Shown here in pieces: positions 16,460 to 25,485 of a stretch of 64,000 nucleotides of DNA. The position numbers were made by a program, and so were the translations under genes. The notes under the pieces were generated by a model. That model was not told the DNA's origin, did not search any database, and was given only the letters and a program-made list of their open reading frames with translations. Every line of letters begins with the position of its first letter. The stretch's first letter is position 1. This DNA is from Herpetosiphon giganteus (lineage in GTDB: Bacteria > Chloroflexota > Chloroflexia > Chloroflexales > Herpetosiphonaceae), in assembly GCF_016907925.1 (NCBI RefSeq), contig NZ_JAFBCZ010000028.1:17621-81620 (forward strand), given 5' to 3'.

Positions 16460-17776
16460 ATGACTCAAAGGAATATCCCTAAACTAGAGGGTTTGCCGTT
16501 CATTGGACACCTCATGGCCTTTCAACGAGAAAGGTTGGGGTTATTTCAGCGTATTGAAGAACAGTGTGGTGAAATAGGAATGTTTTCGATTGGGCCACAT
16601 GATGTTGTTATGCTGAATAATGCAGAGCTTATTCATTCCTTTCTTGCCCTACATAATGATGCTACAGAAAAAGTTCCTCGTATTAGGAAAACTCTTTTCC
16701 CACTGTTGGGTAATGGGACACTGAATGCACTCAATCAGCTTCACAAACCGCAACGTGCGCGAATAATGCCATCCTTTCAAAGATCTACTATTCCAATACT
16801 TATTCCGACGTTTGTTAAAATCACATCCAATATTCTTTCGCGTATTCCTGGTGATAAGGCGATAGATATATTACCTTTGATGATGGAGCTTGCCCTAAGA
16901 AACATTGGTTATAAGCTTTTCTCGGAGGATATTAGTGACACAGTTCCTCGTTTTCGTACATTGATCGATAGCTTGACGGAAGCCATAGTCTATCAATCAA
17001 CGCGACTTTTTGAATTACCATGGACATTTCTAAACAAACATACACGTCATCTAAACCAGACTATAAATGAGCTTGATAAATTTCTCTTTTCTTGGATTGA
17101 TCAACGCAATATAAATCCAACCCCAGATGATGATGTTTTGAATCATCTTTTAACGACTCACACAGATCGACAACAAATCCGCGATGAGTTAGCAACTACG
17201 ATTTTTGCAGGACATGAAACAGTTGGGATCACACTGACCTGGATGTGGTATCTTGTTTCAACTCATCCTCATGTAATTTACAAACTAAAAGAAGAGATTG
17301 ATGCTGTGTTAGGCACTAATCCAGTAAGCCAAGATTCGATTCCAAAACTTTCTTATTGTCGGGCCGTTGTGCACGAAGTGCTTCGTCTCTACCCCGCAGC
17401 GTATATTCTAAATCGACGTGTAATGCACGATATTACCTTGCCTGACGGCTGGCATCTTCCATCAGGTTCAAATGTTGGTATTTCACCTTATATTGTCCAT
17501 AGAAGATCCATCTACTGGGAAAATCCTACAATTTTTGATCCAACGCGATTTTTAAATGATTCTACTAATGTTCCTCGAGGAGCCTATATACCATTTGGTG
17601 ATGGGCCTCATATTTGCTTGGGAAATCATCTCGCTATGGTAGAGATGATTGTTGTTTTAGCAACGGTAATACAACATGGTCACATTTATTGGCAGGGGAT
17701 GGGTGAACCAACAATTCGTCCACTTATAACACTCACGCCAAGTAATGGAATTTTTGGTCGTATCACACCATGGTAG
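16460..17776 (+). CDS. Cytochrome P450 monooxygenase
   Basis: 438 residues, typical of soluble bacterial P450s. Motifs are in order: the I-helix oxygen-binding FAGHET (249-254), the ExxR motif EVLR (306-309), and the heme loop FGDGPHICLG with Cys386 as the heme thiolate. No membrane anchor is visible. It is the last gene of the cassette, 19 bases after the membrane-protein gene, with lower GC than the flanks. No redox partner is encoded nearby, so it would depend on host ferredoxin. The substrate cannot be predicted. Confidence 0.96.
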   Translation: MTQRNIPKLEGLPFIGHLMAFQRERLGLFQRIEEQCGEIGMFSIGPHDVVMLNNAELIHSFLALHNDATEKVPRIRKTLFPLLGNGTLNALNQLHKPQRARIMPSFQRSTIPILIPTFVKITSNILSRIPGDKAIDILPLMMELALRNIGYKLFSEDISDTVPRFRTLIDSLTEAIVYQSTRLFELPWTFLNKHTRHLNQTINELDKFLFSWIDQRNINPTPDDDVLNHLLTTHTDRQQIRDELATTIFAGHETVGITLTWMWYLVSTHPHVIYKLKEEIDAVLGTNPVSQDSIPKLSYCRAVVHEVLRLYPAAYILNRRVMHDITLPDGWHLPSGSNVGISPYIVHRRSIYWENPTIFDPTRFLNDSTNVPRGAYIPFGDGPHICLGNHLAMVEMIVVLATVIQHGHIYWQGMGEPTIRPLITLTPSNGIFGRITPW

Positions 17777-17817
17777 ATATTATGTCCTAGCATACGAGTA
17801 TCACTTCATCCGCGCAA

Positions 17818-19641
17818 TTAGCCCGTATCCGCCGCAATCGCCAACACCCGATCAAAGCGAAAGGCCCGCTCTTCCTGCCGCAATTCACACCAGCCACGCA
17901 CCCCGGTACTGGTCAGTTCGAGCGGGCGTATCGTGCGCGTGGTGATCCGATGCGCTGACGGCGTGTAATAACGCACCGTCAGGGTTTGGCCAGAACGAAT
18001 CGCTTGCTGCACCGCCTGTCGTGTCTGTTCGACCGTGATCGTGGCCTGTGGCTGCTGCCCAACGGCCAGCGGTTCCATATCGGTAGCCAGCGGCGGCGTG
18101 AGACTGGAATGCACCCCCTCCCATTGCTCGTCGAGCACACAACGCTGCGCAAACGATAGCTCGGCGAGCAACTGCTGCGCTTGTGCCTGAAACGCCGCCG
18201 CATAGCGCGGAACCTGCTGCGCCGCAATCCGCAACGCCAGCACCAGCGTTTCGACCTCACGGGACGGGGCAGGATCGCGCGGCGACGGCAACCCCACGGC
18301 CCGCGCGACCTGGGCCGCTGCTCCCGCCGAAATCACCCGGTGGGTTGCCGTCCAGCCCGCCTGCACCACGCCCTGCATGCCCCGCTGCTGCTCCAACACC
18401 GTCAACGCCTCAGCACTGCCTTCCACCAACGTCACCTGCCGCAGCCGCACGCGCGGTCGCGATGCTACCGTGGCCACCACGGATTCCACTGCCGTCGGAC
18501 GGACGGCATACCACGCATCCAGTGGCTCCCACACCCCCGTCAGATCGCCATCCTGCTGCACCCGTGCTGTCACCGCTGCCACGCTGATGCGCCAGCCATG
18601 CTGCGTCGGTTGGCCCCAATAAGTCGCCCACCACCGCAGTAGCGGGGGCAGGTGAGGCGTGGCGGGTAGTAAGAGTCCATCAAACGGGGGTGCAGTCACC
18701 GTCACCGCTGCCCAGCCATGCCAGAACACCCAGCCCTGCGCGAGACTGACCACCCCCGCTGGTTGGAGTACCTGCCGCAGCCACTGGCCAAACAGCCGCC
18801 CACGCTGGTCGTCGGGCAGCGTGCCCCACGCTGGATGCGCCCAGAGCAACGCCAGCACATCCCACAGCCGCCGTGGTGCGTGATCGTGCATGAGCGCAGC
18901 AAAGGCCTGCCAGAGCGTCGCCCAATCGGGATTGCGCCACGCAGGCAGGCCACTGTCCGGCGGGGAACAGCGCACAAGCTGGTGCTGGAGCAGCCGTTCC
19001 TGCTCGGCGAGGCTGGCCTGTATCCACGCAATCCCGCGTGGTGTCGTGCGCCACTGATCCAGTCGCAGTACGAGCCAGCCTGCGGACTGGGCCAGTGTGC
19101 GGGCCAGTGAGCCGGGGGTGGCAGCAGGCAGCGGCTGAATCGACCCTTGGATGAGCACCTCGGCGACCGCCTGAAAGAGCGATTGGAACGATGCAGGGGC
19201 GGGCGGTGCAGGAACAGGCCGCATCCGCCGCAGCCAGCGGGTCGTATCGCGAAGCAGCACGGTTTGGCGGCCCAACTGGGTGCGGATGGGCAGGAGGAAG
19301 CCCAAGACGGCCAGTCGTTGGAGCGAGGAAAGGCTGGCAAGGGCTGGCCATGGAGCCTGCCAGCGCCAGAGATCAAGGGTATCAGGATCAGGCAGGGGGT
19401 GATCCCCATGCCACAGGGCGTAGAGCAGGGCATAATCGGCAGCGGTCAAGGATTGCCGGACAAGGCGACGATATGCCGGCGTTGTCCAATGGCACAGCAG
19501 GTCGGTGGCAAGGCCCGCACGGGTTTGGGATGCAGGGCGTTTATAGTGGGTATAATGGGCCAGCGTGCGCAAGGTGCGAATGGGAACGGACGCAAACGCG
19601 TGGGCGGTGAGGATCTTGACAGGCATGGGAGAATAGGGCAT
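17818..19641 (-). CDS. WYL-domain protein next to the CRISPR array
   Basis: 608 residues from the ATG at 19641. The C-terminus (about 525-600) is a WYL domain (IRSGQTLTVRYYTPS ... RPLELTSTGVRGWCELRQEERAFRFDRVLAI). The rest is Leu/Trp/Ala-rich and helical, resembling the helicase-associated N-terminal region found in some WYL proteins; no HTH was assigned. WYL domains bind nucleic acid or nucleotide ligands and regulate CRISPR-Cas in several bacteria. The gene starts 154 bases before the first CRISPR repeat and is transcribed away from it, so the gap holds both its promoter and the array leader. Regulation of the array is inferred. Confidence 0.82.
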   Translation of the reverse strand: MPYSPMPVKILTAHAFASVPIRTLRTLAHYTHYKRPASQTRAGLATDLLCHWTTPAYRRLVRQSLTAADYALLYALWHGDHPLPDPDTLDLWRWQAPWPALASLSSLQRLAVLGFLLPIRTQLGRQTVLLRDTTRWLRRMRPVPAPPAPASFQSLFQAVAEVLIQGSIQPLPAATPGSLARTLAQSAGWLVLRLDQWRTTPRGIAWIQASLAEQERLLQHQLVRCSPPDSGLPAWRNPDWATLWQAFAALMHDHAPRRLWDVLALLWAHPAWGTLPDDQRGRLFGQWLRQVLQPAGVVSLAQGWVFWHGWAAVTVTAPPFDGLLLPATPHLPPLLRWWATYWGQPTQHGWRISVAAVTARVQQDGDLTGVWEPLDAWYAVRPTAVESVVATVASRPRVRLRQVTLVEGSAEALTVLEQQRGMQGVVQAGWTATHRVISAGAAAQVARAVGLPSPRDPAPSREVETLVLALRIAAQQVPRYAAAFQAQAQQLLAELSFAQRCVLDEQWEGVHSSLTPPLATDMEPLAVGQQPQATITVEQTRQAVQQAIRSGQTLTVRYYTPSAHRITTRTIRPLELTSTGVRGWCELRQEERAFRFDRVLAIAADTG

Positions 19642-19795
19642 AACACGACCTTTGATTGGACAGGGAATGATCGATGCAACCGCTTCAAGTTTACCATAAT
19701 TATACTTGTGGTGCATGGCACAAATCGCGTGGCATGCATCTCGGCTGGCAATCCACGCGGGGAGCTGCTCGCATTCCGAAAGTGGACACAGAGGA
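19642..19795 (+). promoter_or_regulatory. Candidate CRISPR leader / shared promoter region
   Basis: 154 bases between the WYL gene start and the first repeat. It contains a TATACT at 19701-19706 facing the array, without a good -35 box. The direction of the repeats (3' end ATTGAAAC) and the degenerate repeat at the far end both place the leader here. Confidence 0.5.
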
Positions 19796-20864
19796 GTTAG
19801 AACCAGCGCCCCGACGGCGAGGGGATTGAAACCTTAAGTATGCTTTGAGAACTTAAGTTCTGAATCGTTGTTAGAACCAGCGCCCCGACGGCGAGGGGAT
19901 TGAAACATGACTCCACCATTCACCACATCGAGCGAATATGTTGCAGTTAGAACCAGCGCCCCGACGGCGAGGGGATTGAAACTGATAACAGCCATAAACT
20001 CATCAGAGTTCTGAGTAGTTAGAACCAGCGCCCCGACGGCGAGGGGATTGAAACGCCCACCCGGATTGACCGCCATCCGTTGTACATCTCTACGTTAGAA
20101 CCAGCGCCCCGACGGCGAGGGGATTGAAACGAACTGTAGATTGAACCGGAACTCATTTACAATATTAGTGTTAGAACCAGCGCCCCGACGGCGAGGGGAT
20201 TGAAACACGAGTGCGATCAGCAGAGCGAGAGCCAGGAACGCGTTAGAACCAGCGCCCCGACGGCGAGGGGATTGAAACACTAATTGCTTGCCCGAAGACG
20301 TTTCGGAAGTTAACCCGGTTAGAACCAGCGCCCCGACGGCGAGGGGATTGAAACGCGCAGAAACGCAAGCTAGTTCATACTTATAGCCACCTTGTTAGAA
20401 CCAGCGCCCCGACGGCGAGGGGATTGAAACATCACCAAGAAACCTATTACGGCACCAGTAATAAAACGTTAGAACCAGCGCCCCGACGGCGAGGGGATTG
20501 AAACCAGCATCTTCAATGGCCTTGTTCAATTCTTCTGGGAACGGTTAGAACCAGCGCCCCGACGGCGAGGGGATTGAAACAATCTCATCCGGATCGAAAA
20601 AATCCGAGCAGTGAAGTTAGAACCAGCGCCCCGACGGCGAGGGGATTGAAACTGGATGTGTGTGAGTGCGCATTGTTGCACCAGCTGCTTTGTTAGAACC
20701 AGCGCCCCGACGGCGAGGGGATTGAAACTTGAAGGTAATTAGCGTCATCAATCACTGCTTTAGCGTTAGAACCAGCGCCCCGACGGCGAGGGGATTGAAA
20801 CATATTCATATGGCGAGTTCTTGCGTACCCTGTGCGAGTTAGAACCAGCGCCCCGACGGCGAGG
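19796..20864 (+). CRISPR. CRISPR array, 14 full repeats plus one truncated, 14 spacers
   Basis: The repeat is 37 bp, begins GTTAGAACCAGCGCCCCGAC and ends GGCGAGGGGATTGAAAC. Full copies start at 19796, 19870, 19946, 20018, 20094, 20170, 20242, 20318, 20394, 20468, 20544, 20616, 20692 and 20765. A final copy at 20838 keeps only its first 27 bases. Full repeats are identical by eye. Spacers are 35-39 bp and all differ. The GAAAC 3' end indicates transcription left to right, with the oldest end at 20864. CCCC and GGGG in the repeat can form a short hairpin. No cas gene occurs in this window, so interference must rely on Cas proteins elsewhere. Repeat length and 3' end are like those of type I or III systems. 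Confidence 0.99.
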
Positions 20865-20932
20865 AGGGCTGGACGAATTCCTGAGGGGTTTTGGCAGGTT
20901 TTTTCGCTGATTCGCGCCGCCGCTGGCCGATC

Positions 20933-20955
20933 ACCACGCAAGGCGTGGTTTTTTT
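20933..20955 (+). terminator. Terminator downstream of the CRISPR array
   Basis: ACCACGC (20933-20939) pairs with GCGTGGT (20943-20949) across a 3-base loop and runs into seven or more T. It lies about 70 bases after the last repeat and would end the pre-crRNA. Confidence 0.8.
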
Positions 20956-21181
20956 GTGGGCCGACCCGATCCATCGCCCGTTATGCTGCCCGCAATCCCG
21001 CGCAGCGGTAGCCCATCGGTGTGCTTCGTCGCCGCGTTGGCTGATGCACGGACAATCCTCGCGTAGGAAACGCTCCCCATCGCCATTGACCGCGTTCTGC
21101 GGTATACTGCGTCAACCAACACCGCTATCCCGGTGGGCATCGTTTCGACACGACCCACCGGGCCATGCAGGGAGTCCATGT

Positions 21182-22144
21182 ATGCGACCTGACCTCCCAC
21201 TCCAGCGCTTCACGGGGGTTGATGACCCCGCCAAACCGGATCACTACGTCACCAAGACCCACCTCACGGCGTGTGGCCTCATACCGGGCGATCCTGTCGC
21301 CGTTATCGTTCGGCCTAAACAGCGCAAACCCATCTATCTCTATGATCGCCACCACGCCGTGCCCCGCCAGTCGTCTTCCGCCATTCCACGCAGCACCACG
21401 ACGCACCAACCGCCCATCGCCTGTGCCGCATGTGGCACGATGGGAACCCATGATCACCGCATCATCCTTGACTCCTTGCGCACGGATCGTGCGGAACCAC
21501 CCGCTCCGGTATGTGCGGCCTGTTTCGCGGCCTGTGCTGCCGAAGAACGCCGGATTGCCGTGCAGGCACTTCGCGCTCAGGCACAGGCGTGGCTCGCGGC
21601 GTGTGTCATCGTGGCGTTGAAGACCACCGACGACGATGATCCCGATATTCTCGAACTTGGCGTGATTGACCACACGGGCACAGTCTTCCTGCGGCAACGG
21701 GTCACGCCGCTGTGGGAACCAGAACGACCCGCCGTTGCGCTCCATGAGAGCACGCTGGCCATCGATGCCGATGCTCCCGATCTCACCGAGGTTGTGCCCG
21801 CCCTTGCCGCCATCGTCCACGGGAAGACCGTCCTCGTGGCGGACCAGGACGACATCGACACCCTCATTAACAGTCTCGATATGCGCGATCATGACCCGGG
21901 TCTTCTGCTCGATCATGCCACCTGGTGCGATCTGCTGGAACCCTATAGCGACTGGTTTGGGAATTGGGATGACCGCCGAAGGCGCTACCGCTGGGAGCCG
22001 CTGGTGCCGACCCACGATGTGATCGGGGATTGTTTGGCACTCCGTGCCCGCCTTCAGGAGATGGCGGCATGGTCGCTCTATGGCGGCTGCGGCATCGGCG
22101 CGGTGGCGCTGCCAGACAGCCTCACCCCCTTGATTCCCCGCTAG
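21182..22144 (+). CDS. DnaQ-like (DEDDh fold) protein with degenerate first catalytic motif
   Basis: 320 residues from the ATG at 21182, with AGGGAG upstream. Residues 79-115 hold two CxxC pairs (C81/C84 and C111/C114), a likely zinc-binding module. Residues 140-295 follow the DnaQ exonuclease pattern: VALKTTDDDDPDILELGVID (exo I), VADQDDIDTL (exo II) and HDVIGDCLALRARL (exo III). Exo I, normally DxETT, reads ALKTT, so both metal-binding acids are lost, while the exo II Asp and the exo III His278 and Asp283 remain. It is probably a binding or inactive version. It lies between the CRISPR array and a zinc-finger protein, probably co-transcribed with the latter. Confidence 0.75.
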   Translation: MRPDLPLQRFTGVDDPAKPDHYVTKTHLTACGLIPGDPVAVIVRPKQRKPIYLYDRHHAVPRQSSSAIPRSTTTHQPPIACAACGTMGTHDHRIILDSLRTDRAEPPAPVCAACFAACAAEERRIAVQALRAQAQAWLAACVIVALKTTDDDDPDILELGVIDHTGTVFLRQRVTPLWEPERPAVALHESTLAIDADAPDLTEVVPALAAIVHGKTVLVADQDDIDTLINSLDMRDHDPGLLLDHATWCDLLEPYSDWFGNWDDRRRRYRWEPLVPTHDVIGDCLALRARLQEMAAWSLYGGCGIGAVALPDSLTPLIPR

Positions 22145-22170
22145 CGTCGCGTGCGACGGAGGATAATGGC

Positions 22171-22857
22171 ATGCCACGACGACGACCGAACCCCGGGATC
22201 TGTGCATGGTGTGGCGGGGTCACCACCCCAGCACGTGTGATCGCCCATCTTGCCGGATGTGCTCCCTATCAGGCCGCGATTGCCGCCGCTGACCAGCGCA
22301 CCAGCACCCGCGACACGATCTACCATCTCCGGGCACAGGATGCCCATACCCCCTTCTTTTGGCTGGATCTTGCGGTGACGGGTACGGCGCGGTTGCACGA
22401 CCTCGATCACTATCTGCGGGCGATCTGGCTGGAATGCTGCGAGCATCTGAGTCAATTTTCGCATGGGCGACGGGGGGCCGAACTCGCCTTCGAGCACCCT
22501 ATCCACACAGTGTTTCAGCCGGGCAGCACCCTGACCCATGTCTATGATTTTGGGACATCCTCGGAAACGACGATCACCTGCCTCGGCATTCGCCATGGCG
22601 CGGCCTTGACTCCGTATCCCATCGCCCGCTTGATGCGCAATCAGCCACCGGACGAACGCTGTACGGTCTGCCAGCAGCCAGCGGTATGGTTCTGTGCGTG
22701 GTGCTTCGGTGCAGACAATCAGTGGGAGCCACGCTGCGATGTCCATGCCGCGATCTATCGTGACGCGGCGGATGATGATGCCGAGGTCATCCGGGCGGTC
22801 AACTCGCCGCGCGTGGGGATGTGCGGCTATAACGGCCCTGCCGAGCCGCCCTATTAA
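22171..22857 (+). CDS. Zinc-finger protein, possibly pRiA4b ORF-3-like
   Basis: 228 residues, start with GGAGG upstream. The N-terminus CAWCGGVTTPARVIAHLAGC is a treble-clef-like CxxC...H...C motif. The middle (FFWLDLAVTGTARLHDLDHYLRAIWLECCEHLSQF) resembles the N-terminal half of pRiA4b ORF-3-like proteins. The C-terminus has a second Cys cluster (CTVCQQPAVWFCAWCF) followed by CDVH. It lies 26 bases after the DnaQ-like gene and ends at a strong terminator, so the two form an operon. Function unknown. Confidence 0.7.
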   Translation: MPRRRPNPGICAWCGGVTTPARVIAHLAGCAPYQAAIAAADQRTSTRDTIYHLRAQDAHTPFFWLDLAVTGTARLHDLDHYLRAIWLECCEHLSQFSHGRRGAELAFEHPIHTVFQPGSTLTHVYDFGTSSETTITCLGIRHGAALTPYPIARLMRNQPPDERCTVCQQPAVWFCAWCFGADNQWEPRCDVHAAIYRDAADDDAEVIRAVNSPRVGMCGYNGPAEPPY

Positions 22858-22884
22858 GGTTGCGCTCCTTCGGTCGTGGTTGCG

Positions 22885-22913
22885 ACCACCCGCTCTACGG
22901 CGGGTGGTTTTTT
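22885..22913 (+). terminator. Rho-independent terminator
   Basis: ACCACCCGC (22885-22893) pairs with GCGGGTGGT (22900-22908), followed by six T. It separates the zinc-finger gene from the convergent conjugation operon ending at 22918. Confidence 0.88.
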
Positions 22914-22917
22914 ATTC

Positions 22918-25485
22918 TCACTTCACCAGTGGCAACCACACCCGCTGCGGCGCAGGCGCAACCCGCAGCACCGTAGCGGGATTGCCCAAGAGCAGCGTCG
23001 TGCGCAGGGCATCCGTGCAACACTGGCCTGTGAGCGCCAGTTCCAGCAGTCCGGCCTCGGTCACCTGCCCCAACGTTGGCCGTGCGGTGGTCATCGCCGC
23101 CGCCACCAGCCCATGCTGGAGGTGATCGTGGCCATGAGCGACCCCCAAACCACTTGATCCCCATGTGGCCAGCGCACCGCCGTCAGGATGCAGCACCAGC
23201 GCCTCATCAAGCGTCGTCCCGCGTGGACTGGGCTGGTGAAAGGCACTGGTCAGGCAGGTCAAGGCCAGCAACAACGGCAACCGTTCGCCATTGCGCAGAT
23301 CCGCAACCGCATTCAGATCGAGCAACCCACGCGGTTCGACAAGCGGATCGGTCACGGCCCACTGGTAGGCGTGGCTATGGCCGGTGTACTGCATGATCGT
23401 CGCGCCTGTGTTCCAGATTGCCAGGACCTGTTCACGGACGACCTGCGCATCAGCCACGTACCATTCGGGATCAGTGCTTGTTGCCTGCGGGTCGTAATAG
23501 GCCCGGTGCAAGGTCATCGTCAGGGGATAGACGGCCTCACTCTGCGCCGCCAGCTGCGGAAAATCAAGTGCTCCCTCGGCGTTATCCGCCACACTCCCGA
23601 CTGTGCTTTGCCACACGCCCCATGGCGCTGCCGCATAGCGCTGCTGTTTGGCGATCAACACAGGGATCTCGTCCACGGTTTTGACGGGCCAGCGACCCAC
23701 GGGCAGATCCGGCAGTAGGTCGGCAAGCGGATCAGCACCGTCCAGTTGGCCATAACAGGATTCACAAGCGGTTTCCCCGAGCCATAAATCGACCTCAGCG
23801 AGATAGGGCGGGATCAGCGGTGGCTGGCCATAGCCCAACACATCACGCGGGTCTGCCGCGCCGTCGCCAACGAGGAGCACGCTCGTCGGTGGGGTCGGCC
23901 ACGTCGCCGCTGCATGCTGGAGGAAGGATCGCAGCGCATCCGGCGACACCTGGCCAAACGCCCACGCGGCATCGAGATCTTCCCGCGCCACGAGCACCGT
24001 GGTCGGGGTGCGCAGCGGGTCGAGGGCTGGCAGGAAGGCGCGTGGGGCGATAATCACATCGGTTCCAGCGGTGGACAGAACGACGGGGGTATGGCGCTGA
24101 ACGGTTGGCGTGGGCAGGGGTGCGTGGCCAACGAGCAGATACCGGCGACTCACCAGGCTATCGGCCAGCACGGGCGTAGGGCCAGCAGGCAAAATGACGA
24201 TCTGCGGCTGCTCCGGTGCGGTCACATCATAGAGCGTGCGCAGCAGAGGCGCAGCGGGTAGGGTATAGCGGGCAGGTATTGGGCCACTTCCAAACGCCTC
24301 GGTTGGCGACGTGGTGAGGTGCATGGGCCGGGTCACGGTCACGGTTTCGAGCAACACACTGGCTGCGCCGCTGGCCGGAGCAGCCAGCATCACCGTGAGG
24401 GCAGCAGTATTGGTCACCACGACCGACGTTTGCCATGCCGCAGTCGCAGGTACGGTGATCGGCACGCTATTGACCAGCAGCGGCACGGGCAGACTGGTAG
24501 CGGTGGCTCCGCTGAGGGTTACGGTCATCACGCCGCTGGCCAGCGGCAGGGTGGGCGTGAGCAGCATGGTGGTTGCATCGGCAGTGCCACCCGCGATGCT
24601 GCTCAAGCGGCGACTGAAGGTATGCCAGCCGCGCATCCCCGCATGGCGACTCTCAATCAGCTGCGGGTCGTCCCATTCATTCGTCATCCAGATGGTATCG
24701 GTCAACGGGGCGGTGCTCGCTAATGCTAAGCGCGAGGCCATCGGCGGTGAGGGCGTGGCCGCTGCGGTCGTCAGCCAGAGGGTCGAAGCACGGTTCCAGC
24801 GATCACCAACCGCATTGACATACAAGCGTACCTCGTCATGGGCAGCGACCACGCCATCGCCAATCCCACGCCAATCGAGCGGGATCACCACCCCGTGATG
24901 TTGTACCTGCACGGTCGCCGGATTGAGGGTTGTGAGGTCAATCCCCGCTGCGGCCAACATCGCCCCCGTTACCCGTTGCATGCCCGGTTCGGTCACGGTC
25001 AGCGTCCACGTGTGATCGGCAAACGCGAGTGGATTGGTTGGCGGTACCGGATCGCCAAAGGGCATGCGCGGCACGCCTTGGAGATCGGCAGGCGATTCTA
25101 TTAGGACTGCATTCTCCAACACGGCGTGCAGCTGCGTCACCTGCTGGATCTGGCCGCGCTGCTGGATGATCGGCTGGACCAGGTAGACCCACACACCATA
25201 CCCGCGATAGCTGCCATTGCGCAGGAGAGTTACCGGAGCGGTTGGCAGCTCGGCACGCAACGCCGCATCGCGGTGCGGCAGTGCGGTCGTTTCCCGCGTG
25301 AGCCTGAGGGTTGGCGCGGCAGCGTTCAGGCTACGTATAGCCATCGTCGTCGGTTGGGATGGCACGCCCGCGATCACCACCGTCGTGCCAACCGCATGAA
25401 TGCTGAAGGGTGTGACGGTGGCCAGCGCAGCACGCGGTACGGCCATGAGGATGATCAGGATGATGAGATATTTAGAGACCCGCAT
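22918..25485 (-). CDS. Secreted gingipain-like cysteine peptidase (family C25)
   Basis: 855 residues with a signal peptide (about 1-23). A large beta-rich N-terminal region is followed by a C25 catalytic domain (about 430-800). The catalytic pair is visible: His703 in MQYTGHSHAYQW and Cys744 in LALTCLTSAF. Between and after them are the usual family features (LLVGDGAADPRD; LPVGRWPVKTVDE; GGALATWGSSGLG). The C-terminus ends RVWLPLVK, a Chloroflexota-type tail. It is the last gene of the leftward conjugation operon and overlaps the upstream ATPase gene by 14 bases. It could process surface proteins for contact or transfer; activity is inferred. Confidence 0.88.
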   Translation of the reverse strand: MRVSKYLIILIILMAVPRAALATVTPFSIHAVGTTVVIAGVPSQPTTMAIRSLNAAAPTLRLTRETTALPHRDAALRAELPTAPVTLLRNGSYRGYGVWVYLVQPIIQQRGQIQQVTQLHAVLENAVLIESPADLQGVPRMPFGDPVPPTNPLAFADHTWTLTVTEPGMQRVTGAMLAAAGIDLTTLNPATVQVQHHGVVIPLDWRGIGDGVVAAHDEVRLYVNAVGDRWNRASTLWLTTAAATPSPPMASRLALASTAPLTDTIWMTNEWDDPQLIESRHAGMRGWHTFSRRLSSIAGGTADATTMLLTPTLPLASGVMTVTLSGATATSLPVPLLVNSVPITVPATAAWQTSVVVTNTAALTVMLAAPASGAASVLLETVTVTRPMHLTTSPTEAFGSGPIPARYTLPAAPLLRTLYDVTAPEQPQIVILPAGPTPVLADSLVSRRYLLVGHAPLPTPTVQRHTPVVLSTAGTDVIIAPRAFLPALDPLRTPTTVLVAREDLDAAWAFGQVSPDALRSFLQHAAATWPTPPTSVLLVGDGAADPRDVLGYGQPPLIPPYLAEVDLWLGETACESCYGQLDGADPLADLLPDLPVGRWPVKTVDEIPVLIAKQQRYAAAPWGVWQSTVGSVADNAEGALDFPQLAAQSEAVYPLTMTLHRAYYDPQATSTDPEWYVADAQVVREQVLAIWNTGATIMQYTGHSHAYQWAVTDPLVEPRGLLDLNAVADLRNGERLPLLLALTCLTSAFHQPSPRGTTLDEALVLHPDGGALATWGSSGLGVAHGHDHLQHGLVAAAMTTARPTLGQVTEAGLLELALTGQCCTDALRTTLLLGNPATVLRVAPAPQRVWLPLVK

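Noticed and set aside
19834..20974. Minus-strand open frames repeating SPRRRGAGSN across the CRISPR array
   Set aside because: They are translations of the CRISPR repeats, not genes.
21001..21181. Longer N-terminal form of the DnaQ-like protein
   Set aside because: The upstream frame passes the terminator and the CRISPR end and has no ribosome site; the ATG at 21182 has one.
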